A DNA stretch of 64,000 nt, taken from NCBI GenBank assembly GCA_017442825.1, contig JAFRYZ010000041.1:159392-223391 (forward strand), read 5' to 3'. The stretch comes from Prevotella sp. (GTDB lineage Bacteria > Bacteroidota > Bacteroidia > Bacteroidales > Bacteroidaceae). Shown here one piece after another: positions 1 to 9,556 of this stretch (position 1 is the stretch's first letter; every line of letters starts with the position of its first letter). The notes beneath the pieces are model-generated. The model was not told the origin of the DNA. It did no database searches and saw nothing but the letters and a program-made list of their open reading frames with translations. The position numbers and the translations under genes were made by a program.

Positions 1-1
1 T

Positions 2-805
2 GCCCAGTATCGTGGTGCCAACCTGCGCCTGAAAGTCCGTCTTACGTTACAGGAAATTGCGACAGGCGTAACCAAGAAGTTCAAGGTGCGCAAGGATGTT
101 CCCTGCGACCATTGCCACGGTACAGGTGCTGAGGGGGGCAGCGGCAGTGATACTTGTCCGAACTGTCACGGTTCCGGTGTGGAAATCCGTACCCAACAGA
201 GCATTTTCGGCATGATGCAGACACAAACGACCTGCCACGTCTGCGGTGGAGAAGGTAAAATTATCAAGAACAAGTGCCACCATTGTCATGGTGAAGGCAT
301 CGTCAAAGGTGAGGAAGTGGTGGAAATCAATATCCCTGCCGGCGTTGCTGAAGGAATGGTGGTCAATGTGCCCGGGAAAGGTAATGCAGGAAAGCACAAC
401 GGCATCACGGGCGACATACAGGTGTTTATTGAAGAAGAGCCTAACGATACATTCGTGCGTGACGGCAACAACCTCTTATATAACCTACTGCTCGATTTCC
501 CGACGGCAGCACTCGGTGGCACGGTGGATATCCCGACCATTGAGGGCAACAGCGTGAAAATAAAGATTGAGCCGGGAACACAACCAGGCAAAACCCTTCG
601 TCTGCGCGACAAGGGACTCAAGCCGGTACAAGGTTACGGAAACGAGAAAGGTGACTTAATTGTCAACATCAGTGTTTATGTGCCGAAGACGCTTTCCAAA
701 GAAGAGAAAAAATCCATTGAAGGTTTCAAAGACAGCGACAACTTCAAGGGTGACTCTTCGACCAAGGAAAGTATCTTTAGGAAGTTCCGCAATTATTTTT
801 CATAA
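2..805 (+). CDS. dnaJ: Chaperone DnaJ, C-terminal part (5' end outside window)
   Basis: This is the Hsp40 co-chaperone that presents unfolded clients to DnaK and stimulates its ATPase. The frame is open from base 2, so the J domain and Gly/Phe linker lie upstream of the window. The four CxxCxGxG zinc-binding repeats are all visible ([32 protein letters not shown]), preceded by the [19 protein letters not shown] segment typical of the first client-binding domain. The two C-terminal beta domains and the dimerisation end follow. A GTG at 86 is only an internal codon. It ends 6 bases before the likely folC start, suggesting co-transcription. Confidence 0.95.
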   Translation, partial: AQYRGANLRLKVRLTLQEIATGVTKKFKVRKDVPCDHCHGTGAEGGSGSDTCPNCHGSGVEIRTQQSIFGMMQTQTTCHVCGGEGKIIKNKCHHCHGEGIVKGEEVVEINIPAGVAEGMVVNVPGKGNAGKHNGITGDIQVFIEEEPNDTFVRDGNNLLYNLLLDFPTAALGGTVDIPTIEGNSVKIKIEPGTQPGKTLRLRDKGLKPVQGYGNEKGDLIVNISVYVPKTLSKEEKKSIEGFKDSDNFKGDSSTKESIFRKFRNYFS

Positions 806-811
806 CACTTG

Positions 812-2053
812 ATGAACTACCAAGAAGCAATAGATTATCTATATCACAGCACCCCTGTTTTTGAACATGTGGGTGCTTCTGCATATAAGGAAGGATTGGA
901 GAACACACTGGCATTGGATCATCATTTCAATCATCCGCACCGCCAGTATAAGACCATACATATTGCAGGAACTAACGGCAAGGGCTCTTGCTCGCACACC
1001 ATAGCTTCAATTCTTCAGGAGGCTGGCTACAAAGTGGGATTATACACGTCACCGCATCTCGTAGATTTCCGTGAGCGGATTCGCGTTAACGGCCAGTGCG
1101 TCAGCGAGAAATACGTCATCGACTTTATCGAGCATGAACGCTCTTTTTTCGAACCGCTCCATCCCTCTTTCTTTGAGTTGACTACAGCGATGGCATTCAA
1201 ATATTTTGCCGAGCAACAGGTTGATGTTGCTGTTATTGAAGTGGGACTTGGCGGAAGGTTGGACTGCACCAATATTATCTCGCCTATTCTGTCCGTCATC
1301 ACCAACATCTCTTTTGACCATACAGGGTTCCTCGGTGACACCTTGGCAAAGATTGCCAGCGAGAAAGCAGGCATTATCAAAAAAGGTGTACCAGTTGTCA
1401 TTGGGGAATATACAGATGAGACGCGTCCCGTTTTTGAAAAGAAAGCGAAAGAACTGAACGCCCCTATCACCTTTGCACAAGATTTTAAAGAGTTGGGAAA
1501 GGACATCGCCTTTGAACTCAAAGGCGACTATCAACAGAAAAACAAGCAAACCATCTTGGCTGCCATTTCTATTCTCACCCCCACTCTCCTTCAAGGCCTT
1601 AATGAAGCAACCATCAGAAAAGGACTCACAAACGTTGTCAAGAATACAGGATTGATGGGACGTTGGCAAACCATACAGGACAAACCAAAAGTTGTATGTG
1701 ACACGGGCCACAACGTAGGCGGCTGGAAATATCTGAGCCAACAGATTCAGGCGCAGCCGTGCCGAAAGTTACGCATTGTTTTCGGCATGGTTGACGACAA
1801 GGACATCGATGCCGTTATGGAACTGTTGCCTGAAAATGCTGTTTTTTATTGGACACAAGCCGACAACCACCGAGCCATTGCTGCTGATGTCGTAGCTCAA
1901 AAAGCTATAGCACACCAACTCAAAGGAACTTCATATAGTAAGGTGGTGGATGCCTATCAACATGCTCTTCAAGATGCTGACAAAGAGGATTTTATCTTTG
2001 TGGGAGGAAGTAGCTATGTCGTAGCAGACTTTCTAACAAGTCTTCGTCATTAA
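812..2053 (+). CDS. folC: Bifunctional folylpolyglutamate / dihydrofolate synthase
   Basis: The enzyme adds glutamate to dihydropteroate and/or folates in an ATP-dependent ligation, retaining folate in the cytoplasm. It has the Mur-ligase fold: the P-loop GTNGKGS at residues 53-59, then the family segments TSPHLVDFRERI, EVGLGGRLD and SFDHTGFLG. The C-terminal domain carries a DTGHN motif. Length is 413 residues, normal for FolC. A TTG at 809 is in frame but the ATG at 812 is the more likely start. The gene follows dnaJ almost directly. Confidence 0.95.
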   Translation: MNYQEAIDYLYHSTPVFEHVGASAYKEGLENTLALDHHFNHPHRQYKTIHIAGTNGKGSCSHTIASILQEAGYKVGLYTSPHLVDFRERIRVNGQCVSEKYVIDFIEHERSFFEPLHPSFFELTTAMAFKYFAEQQVDVAVIEVGLGGRLDCTNIISPILSVITNISFDHTGFLGDTLAKIASEKAGIIKKGVPVVIGEYTDETRPVFEKKAKELNAPITFAQDFKELGKDIAFELKGDYQQKNKQTILAAISILTPTLLQGLNEATIRKGLTNVVKNTGLMGRWQTIQDKPKVVCDTGHNVGGWKYLSQQIQAQPCRKLRIVFGMVDDKDIDAVMELLPENAVFYWTQADNHRAIAADVVAQKAIAHQLKGTSYSKVVDAYQHALQDADKEDFIFVGGSSYVVADFLTSLRH

Positions 2054-2150
2054 TCCAACTCTGTTTCTGCCACAATTAGCTATTTATTTCCAGAGAAGAA
2101 GAAGGTTTAAAAGTTTTTAACGCACTGTTAACCGCTTTTTCAACCTTTCG

Positions 2151-2182
2151 TTTGTTACTCTCATTTTTTTTTCGTTACTTTG
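2151..2182 (+). promoter_or_regulatory. Bacteroidetes-type promoter for galM-galK
   Basis: TTTG at 2151-2154, then 20 nt, then TTACTTTG at 2175-2182, one base off the TAnnTTTG consensus. It gives a leader of about 35 nt to the galM ATG. Confidence 0.6.
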
Positions 2183-2219
2183 CAACAATCTATTATTTTA
2201 ACTAAAAACGGAATATATT

Positions 2220-3305
2220 ATGAGTAACACTGAAACCGAAAACATCTGTGGTTTGAAAAGAGCAGATTTTCAGACCACTATCAACGGTAAACAAACTGAT
2301 TTATACATTCTGAAAAACAATCTCGGACATGAGATTGCAGTGACAAACTATGGTGGAGCCATCATTGCTATCATGGTTCCTGACAAAGATGGGAAACTGG
2401 CAAATGTCATTCAAGGACATGCCAATATTCAGGAAGCCATCAACTCACCAGCGCCTTTCCTCTCTACACTAATCGGCAGATACGGCAACCGTATCAAAGA
2501 CGGAAAATTCCAACTGAACGGAAAGGAATACCAACTTGCCATCAACAATGCTCCTAATGCACTTCATGGTGGACCTACGGGGTTCCATGCCCGTGTATGG
2601 GATGCCAATCAGGTAAGCGAGAGAGCTCTCGTTCTGAAATATGTCAGTTCCTATGGTGAGGAAGGATTTACGGGCGAAGTCGTCACATGGGTAGCCTACA
2701 CCTTTACCGACGACGACGAACTCATTATCAAGTATCAAGCTACATCAAACAAGAAAACCATTGTCAACCTGACCCATCACGGCTATTTCAGCCTGCAAGG
2801 AACCGCTAATCCAACACCTGAAGCTGTTAATCAGGTGTGTGAAATCAATGCAGACTTCTTCCTGCCCATCGATGCAACGGGAATTCCTACGGGTGAGATC
2901 AGGAAAGTTGAAGGCACACCATTTGATTTCCGTCAAGCAAAACCTCTCTCGCAAGACATTGATGCTGATTGCGAGCAAATCAAGAACGGAGGCGGCTACG
3001 ACCATTGCTTCGTACTGAACAAGAAAGAAGAGGGTGAGTTGAGTTTTGCTGCACGTATAGAAGACCCTGTCAGTGGCAGGACCATGGAGGTTTACACTAC
3101 GGAACCCGGCGTGCAAGTCTATACTAAAAATGGCAATAAAATCGTCAACGGACCTAATGGCACCACTTTCCCACGCCGTTCTGCAGTATGTTTCGAGTGC
3201 CAGCACTTCCCAGATACACCAAACCGCCCTTATTTCCCGACGGTCATCTTGGAACCTGGAAATAAATATACACAAAAGACGGTTTACAAATTCGGAACCA
3301 TCTGA
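2220..3305 (+). CDS. galM: Aldose 1-epimerase (galactose mutarotase)
   Basis: Interconverts alpha and beta anomers of galactose or glucose, feeding galactokinase. The 361-residue protein shows family landmarks: an arginine in SPAPFLSTLIGRYGNRI, catalytic histidines in LHGGPTGF (about residue 116) and LTHHGYFSL (about 186), and the PGVQVYTKNG and FECQHFPDTPN segments near the C-terminus that contain the active-site acid region. It has no obvious signal peptide. It is 12 bases upstream of galK, so the two form a Leloir operon. No galactose transporter lies between them, unlike many Bacteroides loci. Confidence 0.95.
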   Translation: MSNTETENICGLKRADFQTTINGKQTDLYILKNNLGHEIAVTNYGGAIIAIMVPDKDGKLANVIQGHANIQEAINSPAPFLSTLIGRYGNRIKDGKFQLNGKEYQLAINNAPNALHGGPTGFHARVWDANQVSERALVLKYVSSYGEEGFTGEVVTWVAYTFTDDDELIIKYQATSNKKTIVNLTHHGYFSLQGTANPTPEAVNQVCEINADFFLPIDATGIPTGEIRKVEGTPFDFRQAKPLSQDIDADCEQIKNGGGYDHCFVLNKKEEGELSFAARIEDPVSGRTMEVYTTEPGVQVYTKNGNKIVNGPNGTTFPRRSAVCFECQHFPDTPNRPYFPTVILEPGNKYTQKTVYKFGTI

Positions 3306-3317
3306 GTCTATTAGGTT

Positions 3318-4484
3318 ATGATAGCAATTGAAGAAGTTAGGAAACGCTTTGTAAAGCATTTCGACGGAAAAACCGGAAACATCTATTTCGCCCCAGGACG
3401 CATCAACCTGATAGGTGAACACACCGACTACAACGGCGGCTTCGTTTTCCCAGGTGCTGTTGACAAAGGAATCACGGCAGAAATGCGCGTCAACGGAACG
3501 GAAGATATGGTGATGTGCTATGCCATTGACATGAAAGACCGTGTCGATTTTCATTTAAATGACGATAAAGGTCCTCGCACATCGTGGGCACGTTACATTT
3601 TCGGCATCGCCAAAGAAATGCAGAACTTGGGCGTTCCAGTAAAAGGTTTCAACATTGCCTTTTCGGGTGATGTGCCTTTAGGGGCTGGCATGTCCTCCTC
3701 TGCAGCAATGGAAAGTTGCTTTGCTTGCGGACTGAATGACCTCTTCGGCGACAATAGAGTCAGCAAGTGGGATATGGTACTTGCCGGACAGGCAACAGAA
3801 CACCATTATTGCGGTGTGAATTGTGGCATTATGGATCAGTTTGCCAGCATCTTCGGTGAGAAAGGAAAACTGATGCGTCTCGATTGCAGAAGCCGCGAAT
3901 TCGAGTATTTTCCATTTTCCCCTGTAGGTTATAAAGTTGTGCTGTTAAACTCATGTGTCAAGCACGAACTGTCGGGTTCCCCCTATAACGATCGTCGCAA
4001 TTCCTGCGAGAACGTCGTACACCACATTGCCTCCAATCATCCAGAAACATACATTGAAACCTTGCGCGACTGCACATGGGAACAATTAGAGGAAGTGCGC
4101 GAAGAGGTCGGTGAGGAAGATTATAAGCGTGCCCGTTTCGTCCTTGGGGAAAAAGACCGTGTGCTAAAAGTATGTGAGGCGTTGAACAATAACGTTTTTG
4201 AAACTGTGGGCAAAATGATGTATGAAACCCATGAAGGTTTGTCGAAAGAATACGAAGTCAGTTGTGAGGAACTCGACTTTCTCAATAACATTGCAAAAGT
4301 ATGCAACGTTACAGGGTCACGAATCATGGGTGGCGGCTTCGGAGGATGTACCATTAACCTAGTGAAGGAAGAACTGTACGATAAGTTTATCGAAACGGCC
4401 AAGAATCAGTATTTTGAAAAATACCAAAAGATACCAAAGGTCATTGATGTTGTTATCGGACAGGGAGCTCATCGTGTATGTTAA
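3318..4484 (+). CDS. galK: Galactokinase
   Basis: ATP-dependent phosphorylation of alpha-galactose to galactose 1-phosphate, the first committed Leloir step. A GHMP kinase of 388 residues: the galactokinase signature GRINLIGEHTDYNGG at residues 28-41, the ATP-binding loop PLGAGMSSSAAMES near 120-133, a catalytic aspartate in CGIMDQF, and the GGGFGGCTINLV motif close to the C-terminus. All key segments are intact. It is second in an operon with galM. galT and galE are not in the window. Confidence 0.97.
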   Translation: MIAIEEVRKRFVKHFDGKTGNIYFAPGRINLIGEHTDYNGGFVFPGAVDKGITAEMRVNGTEDMVMCYAIDMKDRVDFHLNDDKGPRTSWARYIFGIAKEMQNLGVPVKGFNIAFSGDVPLGAGMSSSAAMESCFACGLNDLFGDNRVSKWDMVLAGQATEHHYCGVNCGIMDQFASIFGEKGKLMRLDCRSREFEYFPFSPVGYKVVLLNSCVKHELSGSPYNDRRNSCENVVHHIASNHPETYIETLRDCTWEQLEEVREEVGEEDYKRARFVLGEKDRVLKVCEALNNNVFETVGKMMYETHEGLSKEYEVSCEELDFLNNIAKVCNVTGSRIMGGGFGGCTINLVKEELYDKFIETAKNQYFEKYQKIPKVIDVVIGQGAHRVC

Positions 4485-4512
4485 AGGATGGAATGCAAGT
4501 TACTTGTTAATA

Positions 4513-4887
4513 ATGAACAACATGAGAATAATGTGTAAAAGTTTTCTAACCATATTGCTGACAATGCTCACGCTGTCGGCAGCTACACCCCTCGTTGCGC
4601 AAGAAAGAGGTAAGGCTGCATACTACTCACGCAAGACGACAGGTAAACGTACAGCCAGTGGCGAACGCTTCAATTCCGACAGTATGATTTGTGCCCATAG
4701 GAAACATCCTTTCGGCACTCGCTTGAAGGTTACTCGCACAGACAATGGCAAGTCTGTCATCGTAAGAGTTGTTGACAGAGGGCCTTTTGGCAAAGGAATG
4801 ATTGTTGATTTGTCGTGGAAGGCTGCACAGGCGCTCGGGATGATCAGGGAAGGTGTGGCACCCGTAGTTGTCACTCCTGTGAAATAA
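4513..4887 (+). CDS. RlpA-like double-psi beta-barrel septal protein
   Basis: A small secreted protein of 124 residues. The N-terminal hydrophobic stretch (FLTILLTMLTLSAATP, then LVAQ) reads as a signal peptide. The rest is one double-psi beta-barrel domain: KAAYYSRKTTGKRTASGERF, then HPFGTRLKVT and the diagnostic VRVVDRGPFGKGMIVDLS. RlpA relatives bind or cleave denuded peptidoglycan. There is no C-terminal SPOR domain and no lipobox cysteine, so this is a minimal form. The open frame extends upstream into galK, but the start at 4513 (or 4522/4531) places the signal peptide properly. Confidence 0.8.
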   Translation: MNNMRIMCKSFLTILLTMLTLSAATPLVAQERGKAAYYSRKTTGKRTASGERFNSDSMICAHRKHPFGTRLKVTRTDNGKSVIVRVVDRGPFGKGMIVDLSWKAAQALGMIREGVAPVVVTPVK

Positions 4888-4976
4888 TCACCAAACTATC
4901 TCCTTTCTGATATCAGGAATGTCTTCCCAAAGTAAACTTTTCGAGGCAGAAACGGATGAAATTAAATTTTTATGCG

Positions 4977-4984
4977 TATCTTTG
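4977..4984 (+). promoter_or_regulatory. -7 box for tkt
   Basis: TATCTTTG is an exact TAnnTTTG match 37 bases before the tkt ATG. No convincing -33 TTTG is seen at the expected distance. Confidence 0.5.
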
Positions 4985-5021
4985 CAAAGTATATCATAAA
5001 TGATTATAACTAACAACCATT

Positions 5022-7034
5022 ATGAACAACAAAGAATTAATGAACCGCGCAGCCGACAACATCCGAATTTTGGCTGCATCTATGGTTGAAAAAGCTAACT
5101 CTGGCCACCCAGGAGGTGCGATGGGTGGCGCTGACTTTATCAACGTTCTTTTCTCTGAATTTCTTGTTTATGATCCTGAAAATCCTACATGGGCAGGACG
5201 AGACCGGTTTTTCCTTGATCCTGGTCATATGTCGCCAATGCTCTATTCTGCATTAGCATTGCAAGGTTGGTTCACGCTGGACGAACTGAAAGAATTCCGC
5301 CAGTGGGAGTCCCCTACTCCAGGCCATCCTGAGCGTGACCTCTTCCGCGGCATTGAGAATACCAGCGGACCTCTCGGACAAGGTCATACCTTTGCCGCAG
5401 GGGCTGCCGTTGCAGAGAAATTCCTTGCCACGAAACTCGGCAAAGAGGTAATGCAGCATAAAATTTATGCATATATCTCTGACGGTGGTGTAGAAGAAGA
5501 AATATCGCAGGGCACCGGTCGCATTGCTGGTAACCTTGGCTTGAACAACCTCATCATGTTCTACGACTCCAACGACATTCAACTTTCTACAGAATGTAAA
5601 GTGGTCATGAACGAAGACACGGCTGCCAAATATAAGGCCTGGGGATGGAATGTGCTGACCTGTAACGGCAATGATGTCGATGAGATTCGCGAAGCGCTGA
5701 AAGCTGCTCAAAAAGAAGAGCATCGCCCAACTCTGATTATCGGTAAGACCATTATGGGTAAAGGTGCGCTGCGAGCTGACGGCACAAGCTACGAAGCTTG
5801 TATCAACACTCACGGAGCTCCACTCGGAGGTGATGCCTATATCAATACGATGAAGCATCTGGGTGCCGACCCGGAAAATCCTTTCCAGATTTTCCCAGAA
5901 GTGAAAGAATTATACGCGGCACGCAAGGAGGAACTGAAGAAAATCGTTGCTGAGCGCAAGGCTGTTGAAGCGACATGGACAGCTGCCAACCCTGAGAAGG
6001 CTGTGCTGTTGAAAGAATGGTTCAGCGGAAATGCGCCCAAGGTTGATTGGAGTGCAGTCGTACAGAAAGAAGGTAGTGCTACACGCGCCGCATCAGCTGC
6101 ATGCTTAGGTGTACTGGCTGAGCAGGTTCCCAATATGATTTGTGCTTCTGCCGACCTCAGCAACTCTGATAAAACAGATGGATTCCTAAAGAAGACCAAG
6201 AGTATTGTCAATGGTGATTTTGAAGGAGCTTTCTTCCAAGCTGGTGTTGCAGAGCTGACTATGGCTTGCATGTGTATCGGTATGTACCTGCACGGCGGCG
6301 TCATCCCTGCCTGCGGTACCTTCTTCGTATTCTCCGACTATATGAAGCCCGCCGCACGTATGGCAGCCCTGATGGAGGTGCCAATCAAGTTTATTTGGAC
6401 ACACGATGCTTTCCGCGTAGGCGAAGACGGCCCTACTCACGAACCAGTAGAGCAGGAAGCACAGATTCGCCTGATGGAGAAACTGAAGAACCATCACGGC
6501 AAGGACTCCATCCGCGTTTTCCGTCCGGCTGATGCCGATGAGACCACCGTATGCTGGGCTATGGCAATGGAAAACATGGAGACGCCAACGGCACTGATCT
6601 TCTCCCGTCAGAATATTGCCAAACTTCCCGCAGGCAATGACTATGAACAAGCTCGCAAGGGAGCTTATGTAGTAGCGGGAAGTGATACTGATTTCGACAT
6701 CATCCTGTTGGCAAGCGGTTCTGAGGTTTCTACCCTCGTTGCTGGTGCTGAACTGTTGCGCAAAGACGGTGTGAAAGTACGCATTGTCAGCGTTCCTTCT
6801 GAAGGTCTCTTCCGCTGCCAAAGTAAGGAATATCAAGAAAGTGTACTTCCCGCAGGTGCCAAGATTTTCGGTATGACAGCAGGTTTACCTGTAACCCTTG
6901 AGGGACTGGTTGGTGCCAATGGTAAAGTTTGGGGAATGCCGAGCTTCGGTTTCTCTGCTCCTTACAAGGTTCTTGACGAGAAACTAGGCTACACGGGAGA
7001 GAACGTCTATAAGCAGGTAAAAGCGATGCTTTAA
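5022..7034 (+). CDS. tkt: Transketolase
   Basis: Thiamine-diphosphate enzyme that moves two-carbon units between ketose and aldose phosphates in the non-oxidative pentose phosphate pathway. Full length at 670 residues. The N-terminal half has KANSGHPGGAMG, ENTSGPLGQG and the cofactor-metal segment SDGGVEEEIS, followed by a YDSNDIQLS stretch. The pyrimidine-binding half has HDAFRVGEDGPTHEPVEQ, and the C-terminal domain begins near LLASGSEV. The glycine that usually starts the GDG cofactor motif is serine here. It is followed by rpiB, so two pentose phosphate genes are adjacent. Confidence 0.97.
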   Translation: MNNKELMNRAADNIRILAASMVEKANSGHPGGAMGGADFINVLFSEFLVYDPENPTWAGRDRFFLDPGHMSPMLYSALALQGWFTLDELKEFRQWESPTPGHPERDLFRGIENTSGPLGQGHTFAAGAAVAEKFLATKLGKEVMQHKIYAYISDGGVEEEISQGTGRIAGNLGLNNLIMFYDSNDIQLSTECKVVMNEDTAAKYKAWGWNVLTCNGNDVDEIREALKAAQKEEHRPTLIIGKTIMGKGALRADGTSYEACINTHGAPLGGDAYINTMKHLGADPENPFQIFPEVKELYAARKEELKKIVAERKAVEATWTAANPEKAVLLKEWFSGNAPKVDWSAVVQKEGSATRAASAACLGVLAEQVPNMICASADLSNSDKTDGFLKKTKSIVNGDFEGAFFQAGVAELTMACMCIGMYLHGGVIPACGTFFVFSDYMKPAARMAALMEVPIKFIWTHDAFRVGEDGPTHEPVEQEAQIRLMEKLKNHHGKDSIRVFRPADADETTVCWAMAMENMETPTALIFSRQNIAKLPAGNDYEQARKGAYVVAGSDTDFDIILLASGSEVSTLVAGAELLRKDGVKVRIVSVPSEGLFRCQSKEYQESVLPAGAKIFGMTAGLPVTLEGLVGANGKVWGMPSFGFSAPYKVLDEKLGYTGENVYKQVKAML

Positions 7035-7054
7035 TCATTTCTCTCGGAATATAT

Positions 7055-7145
7055 GCGAAATAACAACTTGCCAGAATGCCGGAATAACGGAATACCGAAA
7101 TAATGAAATAACGACAACAACATCATAACGAAATAACGTTAATAA
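7055..7145. repeat. Degenerate short tandem repeat (GAAATAACG-like)
   Basis: Between tkt and rpiB the sequence drifts through imperfect copies of a 9-10 base unit (GCCGGAATAACG, GAAATAATG, GAAATAACG, CGAAATAACG). It resembles other short decaying arrays between genes in this window. Confidence 0.5.
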
Positions 7146-7159
7146 AAAAGTAAAAGCTT

Positions 7160-7603
7160 ATGGAAATCAAAAAAGTAGGAGTTGCCTGCGACCACGCAGG
7201 TTATCCTTTGAAGCAGTATGTGATGCAGTATCTCGAAGAAAAGGGATACCCCGTAGAAGACTTCGGAACCAATAGCGACATCAGCGTGGACTATCCTGAC
7301 TATGCTCACGCCTTGGCAAAAGCCATCGAAAGTGGCGACATCTATCCGGGTATTGCTATCTGTGGTAGCGGTGAGGGTATGACCATCACACTGAACAAGC
7401 ATCAAGGCATCCGTGCAGGACTCTGCTGGAACAAGGATGTAGCCGAGTTGATTCGTCAGCATAACGATGCCAACGTACTCGTTCTTCCAGGTCGTTTCAT
7501 TGACAATAAGACTGCGGGCAAAATCATGGATGCTTTCTTCAAGGCCACCTTTGAGGGTGCACGCCACCAGCGTCGTGTGGAGAAGATTCCTGTAACGGAG
7601 TAA
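7160..7603 (+). CDS. rpiB: Ribose 5-phosphate isomerase B
   Basis: Interconverts ribulose 5-phosphate and ribose 5-phosphate. This RpiB/LacAB-fold protein has 147 residues, as usual. It opens with GVACDHAGYPLK (Asp11 and His12 in the substrate pocket), has the CGSGEGM loop with the catalytic cysteine at residue 68, and a conserved RQHNDANVLVLPGRF segment. It follows tkt on the same strand after 125 bases and ends at a strong terminator. Confidence 0.96.
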   Translation: MEIKKVGVACDHAGYPLKQYVMQYLEEKGYPVEDFGTNSDISVDYPDYAHALAKAIESGDIYPGIAICGSGEGMTITLNKHQGIRAGLCWNKDVAELIRQHNDANVLVLPGRFIDNKTAGKIMDAFFKATFEGARHQRRVEKIPVTE

Positions 7604-7631
7604 CAACGACCTCCTACAAAAACAAAAACAA

Positions 7632-7666
7632 AAGAAGATGTGCGTTAGGGCACATCTTCTTTCTTT
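7632..7666. terminator. Bidirectional terminator between rpiB and fucI
   Basis: A perfect 12-bp stem, AAGAAGATGTGC (7632-7643) against GCACATCTTCTT (7650-7661), with a 6-base loop and a T-run. It lies between convergent genes. Confidence 0.85.
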
Positions 7667-7714
7667 TTATCCGTACACGTTTCTAGCCTATCCGAAACTT
7701 ACTTCTCTGAAACT

Positions 7715-9538
7715 CTATTTGTATATTGGTCCGAAATTCTTGCAAGCACGATAGTCGGCCCCCTCTTTGTCCATTCCGAAGGAATTCCATACAGCAGGAC
7801 GGAAAATGTCTTTATCGGCTACGTTGTGCATACATACGGGGATGCGAAGGATAGAACAAAGGGTGATGATGTCAGCTCCAACATGACCATAGCAAATGGC
7901 ACCATGGTTAGCTCCCCAGTTATTCATCACACTATAAACATCCTTGAATGCATCCTTTGTCGGATCAAGACGCGGTGCGAACCATGTCGTCGGCCAAGTG
8001 GGATCTGTGCGTTTGTCAAGGATATCGTTGGTTTTCTGATCAATATCCACCGTCCAGCCTTCAGCCAACTGGAGCACCGGCCCAAGGCCTTCTACAAGGT
8101 TGATGCGCAACATCGTCATTGGCATGCCACCTTTGGTTAGGAAGTGAGACGAATATCCACCGCCGCGGAAATAGTCACGATCGGCAGGCATCCAACTGGT
8201 AGCCTCCAAACAAGCCTCCACATCCTTATCGTTCATCTCCCAATGTGACTTCATGACAGGTTTGCCTTCATCATCTATCATGGCACCTGTGGCATCAAGG
8301 GTTGTTGCGCCCGAATTAATCAAGTGAATGAAACCGTTTGCTGCAGCCCCCTCTGGGCGTTTTCCAGCCACACGTTCCACTGCTTCAGGACTCCAATAAG
8401 TACGAATGTCGGAGAACATCACGCCCTTGTTGGTAAGCAAATGTCCGAAGAGCATCGACATACCATTGAGGAAATCGTTCTCTGTAGCCAAGATTTTGGC
8501 TTCACGCGGACCATTCCAATCGAAAGAGGTACACATCATAGCCTCCGGGAAATCAAAATTCGGCTTGTAGTCGGTCCACTGACGCTGTCCTTGTACACCT
8601 GCTGCAATGGCATTGTGTCCGATAGCCTCTTCCTTATATCCCATCTCCAACAGTTTCTGCGAACCTTGCATCAGGTCGCGTATAATCATCATATTCTTCA
8701 CCGTGAACTCCCAATCCTCGTCTTTCTCCTCGCGCGTCTTGCCCTTGCCCTTTCCGTTGAAAGTAGTCATCGGCACGCCTGGAAAGAGAGGCCGGTCTTC
8801 GTTGTAGTCATGTCCCTCGTTGGGCTTACAATACTTGTTGACCCACTCCATGGCTTTCTTAAACTCTTCCTTGTCATAGATGCCGAAATCAACACGGCGC
8901 AGGATTTCAACGAGAGAAACATACTCCGTTCGCATGCCGAGATAGTGCTGCAGGAAGTCAGCATTGACGATACTTCCGGCAATACCCATACAAGTGTTGC
9001 CGAGCGAGAGGTATGACTTGCCGCGCATGGTAGCCACCGCCTGAGCCGCACGAGCGAAGCGCAGGATTTTCTCAGCTACATCGGAAGGGATCGTATTGTC
9101 GTCCAAGTCTTGAACATCATGTCCGTAGATGCCGAAAGCGGGCAGTCCTTTCTGTGCATGGGCGGCGAGGACGGCAGCCAGATAGACAGCACCTGGACGC
9201 TCGGTCCCATTGAACCCCCATACAGCCTTCGGGTAGTAGGGGTTCATGTCCATCGTCTCCGAACCATAGCACCAGCAGGAGGTAACCGTAATGGTAGAAC
9301 CTACACCTTCGCGCTCAAACTTTTCAGCGCATGCTGCACTCTCTCCCACTCGTCCGATAGTGGTATCGGAAATGACACACTCAACGGGACTTCCGTCACC
9401 GTTCTTCACGTTTGCCTCTATCAGCTGCTTCACAGCCTTGGCAAGATTCATGGTCTTTTCCTCAAGACCTTCACGAATGCCACCCTGACGACCGTCTATG
9501 GTAGGGCGAATTCCAATTTTAGGATAATTGCTTTTCAT
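7715..9538 (-). CDS. fucI: L-fucose isomerase
   Basis: Converts L-fucose to L-fuculose; relatives also take D-arabinose. The 607-residue length fits FucI. The N-terminus ([22 protein letters not shown]) is diagnostic, and the [38 protein letters not shown] and [18 protein letters not shown] segments supply metal and substrate ligands. It is the last gene of a three-gene minus-strand operon with a symporter and a DapA-type aldolase. No fuculokinase or fuculose-phosphate aldolase is present nearby, so the downstream route is not explained by this cluster. Confidence 0.95.
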   Translation of the reverse strand: MKSNYPKIGIRPTIDGRQGGIREGLEEKTMNLAKAVKQLIEANVKNGDGSPVECVISDTTIGRVGESAACAEKFEREGVGSTITVTSCWCYGSETMDMNPYYPKAVWGFNGTERPGAVYLAAVLAAHAQKGLPAFGIYGHDVQDLDDNTIPSDVAEKILRFARAAQAVATMRGKSYLSLGNTCMGIAGSIVNADFLQHYLGMRTEYVSLVEILRRVDFGIYDKEEFKKAMEWVNKYCKPNEGHDYNEDRPLFPGVPMTTFNGKGKGKTREEKDEDWEFTVKNMMIIRDLMQGSQKLLEMGYKEEAIGHNAIAAGVQGQRQWTDYKPNFDFPEAMMCTSFDWNGPREAKILATENDFLNGMSMLFGHLLTNKGVMFSDIRTYWSPEAVERVAGKRPEGAAANGFIHLINSGATTLDATGAMIDDEGKPVMKSHWEMNDKDVEACLEATSWMPADRDYFRGGGYSSHFLTKGGMPMTMLRINLVEGLGPVLQLAEGWTVDIDQKTNDILDKRTDPTWPTTWFAPRLDPTKDAFKDVYSVMNNWGANHGAICYGHVGADIITLCSILRIPVCMHNVADKDIFRPAVWNSFGMDKEGADYRACKNFGPIYK

Positions 9539-9556
9539 ATTTCATAAGTTTTTCGA